Assembly (NCBI GenBank): GCA_028280325.1 | Contig: JANQLZ010000069.1 | Span: forward strand, 1 to 53,643 | Origin: Bacillota bacterium | GTDB lineage: Bacteria; Bacillota; UBA994; PWPR01 | DNA: 53,643 bases | Direction: 5' to 3' | Part shown: positions 51,201 through 53,643 of the stretch, in pieces | How positions within the stretch are numbered: position 1 is the stretch's first letter | How the letters are laid out: each line of letters begins with the position of its first letter | Notes under the pieces: generated by a model | Database searches by the model: none | What the model was told of the DNA's origin: nothing | What the model saw: only the letters and a program-made list of their open reading frames with translations | Translations under genes and position numbers: made by a program

Positions 51201-51450
51201 GCAATCATTACTAATTGCCTGTGCTGATTTTTTTAATGTATCTACAGACTATTTGTTAGGAATTACTGATATACGAACTCCATACTATAAACTATACGAC
51301 AAGGATCTTCCTGAAGAATTACAAGGACTTGGCATTGAATACATTAAACTGGTACATGAATTAAAAGCAGAAGATCTTGACATAGAAGAGATTAAACGTG
51401 CAGTTGAAGTTGCAAAGCTATATGCAAAAGACAAAAGGAGAACCCCCTAA
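51193..51450 (+). pseudogene. XRE-type phage repressor, C-terminal remnant
   Basis: Frame reads ACADFFNVSTDYLLGITDIR, the final helix and exit of an XRE/HTH_3 domain (KLADFFNVSTDYLLG), then a helical tail (EELQGLGIEYIKLVHELKAE, EIKRAVEVAKLYAKDKRRTP). The first four helices of the HTH, with the start, are missing. A strong terminator follows. TTG at 51253 is the only start-like codon, so expression of the tail is unlikely. CI-like repressor of the prophage, inactivated. Confidence 0.75.
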
Positions 51451-51470
51451 TTATTCGGGGGGCTCCTTTT
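51437..51470 (+). terminator. Terminator after the repressor remnant
   Basis: GGAG..CCCCC stem with GGGGG..CTCC, loop ~9 nt, then TTTTTATTT. Overlaps the last codons of the repressor remnant. Confidence 0.9.
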
Positions 51471-51567
51471 TATTTACTATTATTATTTTGTCAGATAATT
51501 TTATTATATCAACACCCTCTCTTAGCTCTAGGTATATAATTATTAGCACTTATCCCCTCTCCCTAAG

Positions 51568-51816
51568 CTATATTTTAAACAAGATCCATTGGCAGCTATC
51601 TAAGTAAAATCGCAGCTCAAATATTTTCAGAACATTATTTATTACGGCTTGGCAGATAAACTTGAAAAATTTTTTTCCTCTCTCTTTGCACTCTACTGTG
51701 CTTTGGGTAAATATTTTCCTGACAACGTGTTCATCGAATTTGATCCGAATTGGACATGGGATTCCATCTAGCCTGTTTAGTACAATACACTCAATTTGTA
51801 AATTTACTACTTTCAT
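51568..51816 (-). CDS. Small conserved-looking hypothetical protein, 82 aa
   Basis: Balanced composition for a real gene: KVVNLQIECIVLNRLDGIPC, PIRIKFDEHVVRKIFTQSTV, and an end rich in Phe. Four cysteines, no membrane segment. AAGGATGAT eight nt before ATG. No family recognised. Lies alone between the repressor remnant and the integrase-proximal gene; the plus-strand frame over it has no such features. Confidence 0.5.
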   Translation of the reverse strand: MKVVNLQIECIVLNRLDGIPCPIRIKFDEHVVRKIFTQSTVECKERGKKFFKFICQAVINNVLKIFELRFYLDSCQWILFKI

Positions 51817-52195
51817 GATGCTATCATCCTTACATTTTTTTTATGTAATTAAATTATAGCAAGCATATGTTCGTGATCAAACTACATAATTAAACACTTC
51901 CTTTTTAGTCCCCGTTTTATTTCTTTAATTTGGGAAATTTTTAAATTATAATATAATTTTACTGCTGTCAAAAGTCAGCCAATGGGACATATGTTTAAAA
52001 TTTGAAATATTTCCAGCAGGAAGATAGCTGAATCATTATAGTATACAGTATCATGTAATACTTTACCGATTAGACCCTCAAAACGACCAGTTTTTAAAGT
52101 TTAAAGCAGATTTAACTATATTTATGATAAAATAATATCAGACATCAGGAATTTAAAACCTTTATTAAATTTTAGTTACAAGGAGGAATTATGTT
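51817..52195. other. AT-rich intergenic region
   Basis: No gene seen. The last 60 bp must hold the promoter and the AGGAGG site (52181-52186) of the gene at 52196. I find no repeat or palindrome of note here. Confidence 0.4.
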
Positions 52196-52924
52196 GTGAA
52201 AAAGTTCTTAAAAATTGCTGGTATTGCAATCGTTGCAATCATTGTCCTTGCAATGTTTATTCCGTCAGATGATACTGCCTCAGATCCGACGCCAGCTTCT
52301 AATCCAACTGCAGGAAAAACCGCTCCGCCGCCCGCACCAAAATACATAAGTTATGAGGCAGAATTAAAGAATGGTCATTTTGAAGCCGGGATCGATTTCC
52401 CAGCAGGTACATACGATATAGAAGCAGTAGAGGGTGGCGGCAATGTTATTTCGGATAACATTTACAGTGGAGGCATAAACGCAATCATGGGGACGGAAAA
52501 AGCGGACCAGGGACTTGATATGTATGAGCAGAAATACTCAAATATTAAGTTGCCCGAAGGTACAATATTGTCCATAACTGATGTAAAAGTAAAAATAACA
52601 TCTGACGAAAAAGCCTCAGCGGATCCACTCAAAGAAAGAACAGCATATCCGGACGAGAAAGTTACGCTGTCAAACGGCAATTTTGAAGCTGGAGTAGACT
52701 TCCCGGAGGGAACGTATAATATCGTTGCTGTTAAAGGTGGCGGAAATGTTACATCAGACAACATCTTTGATGGCGGCATTAATGCAATTATAGGTACTAA
52801 GGCTGCCGATCAGGGGCTCAATATGTACCAGCAAGAGTATTATAATATCATTTTTGAAGAGGGTATAACATTATCCATAGACGGGGTTACTATTGACCTC
52901 ATACCAGTAAGGATTGAAGAATAA
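52196..52924 (+). CDS. Exported protein with two tandem ~75-residue repeats
   Basis: 242 aa. N-terminal helix (FLKIAGIAIVAIIVLAMFI) then a Pro/Ala/Thr-rich linker (SDPTPASNPTAGKTAPPPAP). Two copies follow of a beta-rich unit: NGHFEAGIDFPAGTYDIEAV ... NIYSGGINAI and NGNFEAGVDFPEGTYNIVAV ... NIFDGGINAI. GTG start at 52196, because AGGAGG lies 9 nt upstream and the nearer ATG stops after two codons. Next to the integrase, the usual site for lysogenic-conversion genes, so it may alter the cell surface or phage entry. Repeat family not named by me. Confidence 0.75.
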   Translation: MKKFLKIAGIAIVAIIVLAMFIPSDDTASDPTPASNPTAGKTAPPPAPKYISYEAELKNGHFEAGIDFPAGTYDIEAVEGGGNVISDNIYSGGINAIMGTEKADQGLDMYEQKYSNIKLPEGTILSITDVKVKITSDEKASADPLKERTAYPDEKVTLSNGNFEAGVDFPEGTYNIVAVKGGGNVTSDNIFDGGINAIIGTKAADQGLNMYQQEYYNIIFEEGITLSIDGVTIDLIPVRIEE

Positions 52925-52930
52925 ATTTAA

Positions 52931-52955
52931 AGGCACATTAAGTGTCTTTTTTTAT
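52931..52955 (+). terminator. Terminator of the repeat-protein gene
   Basis: AGGCAC/GTGTCT stem (one G-T), 5-nt loop, then TTTTTTTATTTT. Confidence 0.8.
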
Positions 52956-53016
52956 TTTACCCTTGTTTTAGAAAAGTAAAAGTTTATATAATAAAATAAA
53001 AGAAGGTGGTGAGATC

Positions 53017-53643
53017 ATGGCCAGGAAAACAAATGTTAAGGTAAATGATAAGGATTACTTTAGGGTGAGAGCAACGGTATTCAACAAATATGGAGAGAAA
53101 ACAACCAAAGCTTTTTATGGTAATCAAAAAAAGAAGCGGAGAAAAAAAGAGATGAGTACTTGGCTGGGATCTCCCGTGGGCTTTCTGGAGATTTTGATAA
53201 AGTTCTATTCAGGGATTTTTTTTATGAATGGTTAATGAATGTAGTTAAAATATCTGTGAAGGAAACGACCTTCAATCGTTATGAGGGTTTATACAGGAAT
53301 TATATAAAACAAAGCCCTATCTCGGGCCAGACCGTCGTTAGTGTCAGATCAATAGACATACAAACCTGGTTTAATGCACTAAATGCAGAAAAGGGCTATC
53401 ATACAGTTGAGCGATTATATAAGCTTCTTACTGCCTTTTTAAATATTGCTTCGCCGAAGGGCTAACCCCCAGAAGCCCGATGCTGTCTGTCAAGCTTCCT
53501 AAAAAACCAAGGAAAGCGGAAAAGAAGGATTGCCTTACACCTGAAGACATAAATAAGCTGTTTGATTATGTGAAGATAGATGATAGCATAATAGTATTCA
53601 TCTTTGCTTTTTCAGCTGGATTGCGCCAAGGTGAGCTTTTAGC
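53017..53643 (+). pseudogene. Tyrosine site-specific integrase, twice frameshifted (3' end outside window)
   Basis: GGTGGTGAG precedes ATG at 53017. The N-terminal part (KVNDKDYFRVRATVFNKYGE) is an AP2-like DNA-binding start. At the A7 run near 53126 the frame must shift to continue KKRDEYLAGISRGLSGDFDK, DFFYEWLMN, then the SAM-like core-binding domain (YRNYIKQSPISGQTVVSVRS). Near 53450 a second shift is needed for LTPRSPMLSVKLPKKPRK, LTPEDINKLFDYV and FAFSAGLRQGELLA, the box I Arg region of the catalytic domain. The catalytic His and Tyr lie beyond the window. With two frameshifts the element is probably immobile. Confidence 0.85.

Overview
The window looks like chromosome of a low-GC Gram-positive bacterium of the Clostridia/Peptococcaceae type. 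The evidence is AGGAGG-type ribosome binding sites, sigma-A style promoters, lipoproteins with N-terminal lipoboxes, a greA-lysS operon, a FecBCD iron importer with a classical Fur box, and no sign of outer-membrane genes. The first ~17.5 kb reads as stable backbone. From ~18.5 kb onward the DNA is visibly AT-richer and full of gene remnants, duplications, palindromes and small membrane proteins.

Backbone (1-18.6 kb). A leftward cluster dusB - hypothetical - greA - lysS (lysS runs off the window). A rightward gamma-glutamyltransferase homologue whose aligned nucleophile is Ser rather than Thr. A leftward pair made of an orphan EIIC-type membrane protein and nicotinate phosphoribosyltransferase. 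A 242-bp palindromic element. A tiny DUF2188-like ORF with no ordinary start codon. A DUF4932-like lipoprotein with an incomplete zinc motif. A SAM methyltransferase. A rightward four-gene membrane module whose first gene (DUF6754-like) carries a one-base frameshift. Tandem DsbA-like paralogues, an alanine-racemase family protein, and a papain-family protease with a C-terminal copper-amine-oxidase-N-type domain.

Accessory region 1 (18.8-33.8 kb). Remnant of an AAA ATPase gene, a SatD/DUF3307 pair, then a ~10-kb block flanked by two nearly identical hicAB toxin-antitoxin loci. The left copy has lost the 5' part of hicA and the right copy is intact. Between them lies an iron uptake operon: a FecB-like lipoprotein, a FecD-like permease, a FecE-like ATPase and a pair of exporter-fold ABC half-transporters. 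Its upstream region holds a perfect 7-1-7 Fur box and, further up, a consensus promoter whose spacer is a GC-centred palindrome. Several small membrane-anchored unknowns follow.

Accessory region 2 (34-43.7 kb). Three full-length paralogues and one collapsed remnant of a secreted Kelch-FN3 protein with a conserved C-terminal tail. They are separated by different small cargo genes: an ANT(2'')/LinA-like nucleotidyltransferase, an unknown, and a GIY-YIG/DUF2075 helicase coupled to a MazG-like pyrophosphohydrolase. Repeats made of short hairpins punctuated by ATGAAG lie near these genes.

Accessory region 3 (43.7 kb to the window end). A degenerate prophage or integrative element. It begins at the 3' ~40 nt of a tRNA gene (att-like, followed by a 21-bp terminator hairpin) and ends, within the window, in a twice-frameshifted tyrosine integrase. 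It retains an amidase endolysin and holin, a frameshifted HNH endonuclease plus HNH debris, and C-terminal remnants of a DNA methyltransferase and a phage-type XRE repressor. It also carries a HEPN-like gene divergent from a DUF4062 gene, a secreted two-repeat protein next to the integrase, and a leftward cassette whose central overlapping pair resembles the lambda RexA/RexB exclusion system in order, size and topology. That pair, with the HEPN/DUF4062 pair and the DUF2075/MazG pair, is the best candidate for undescribed anti-phage biology here.
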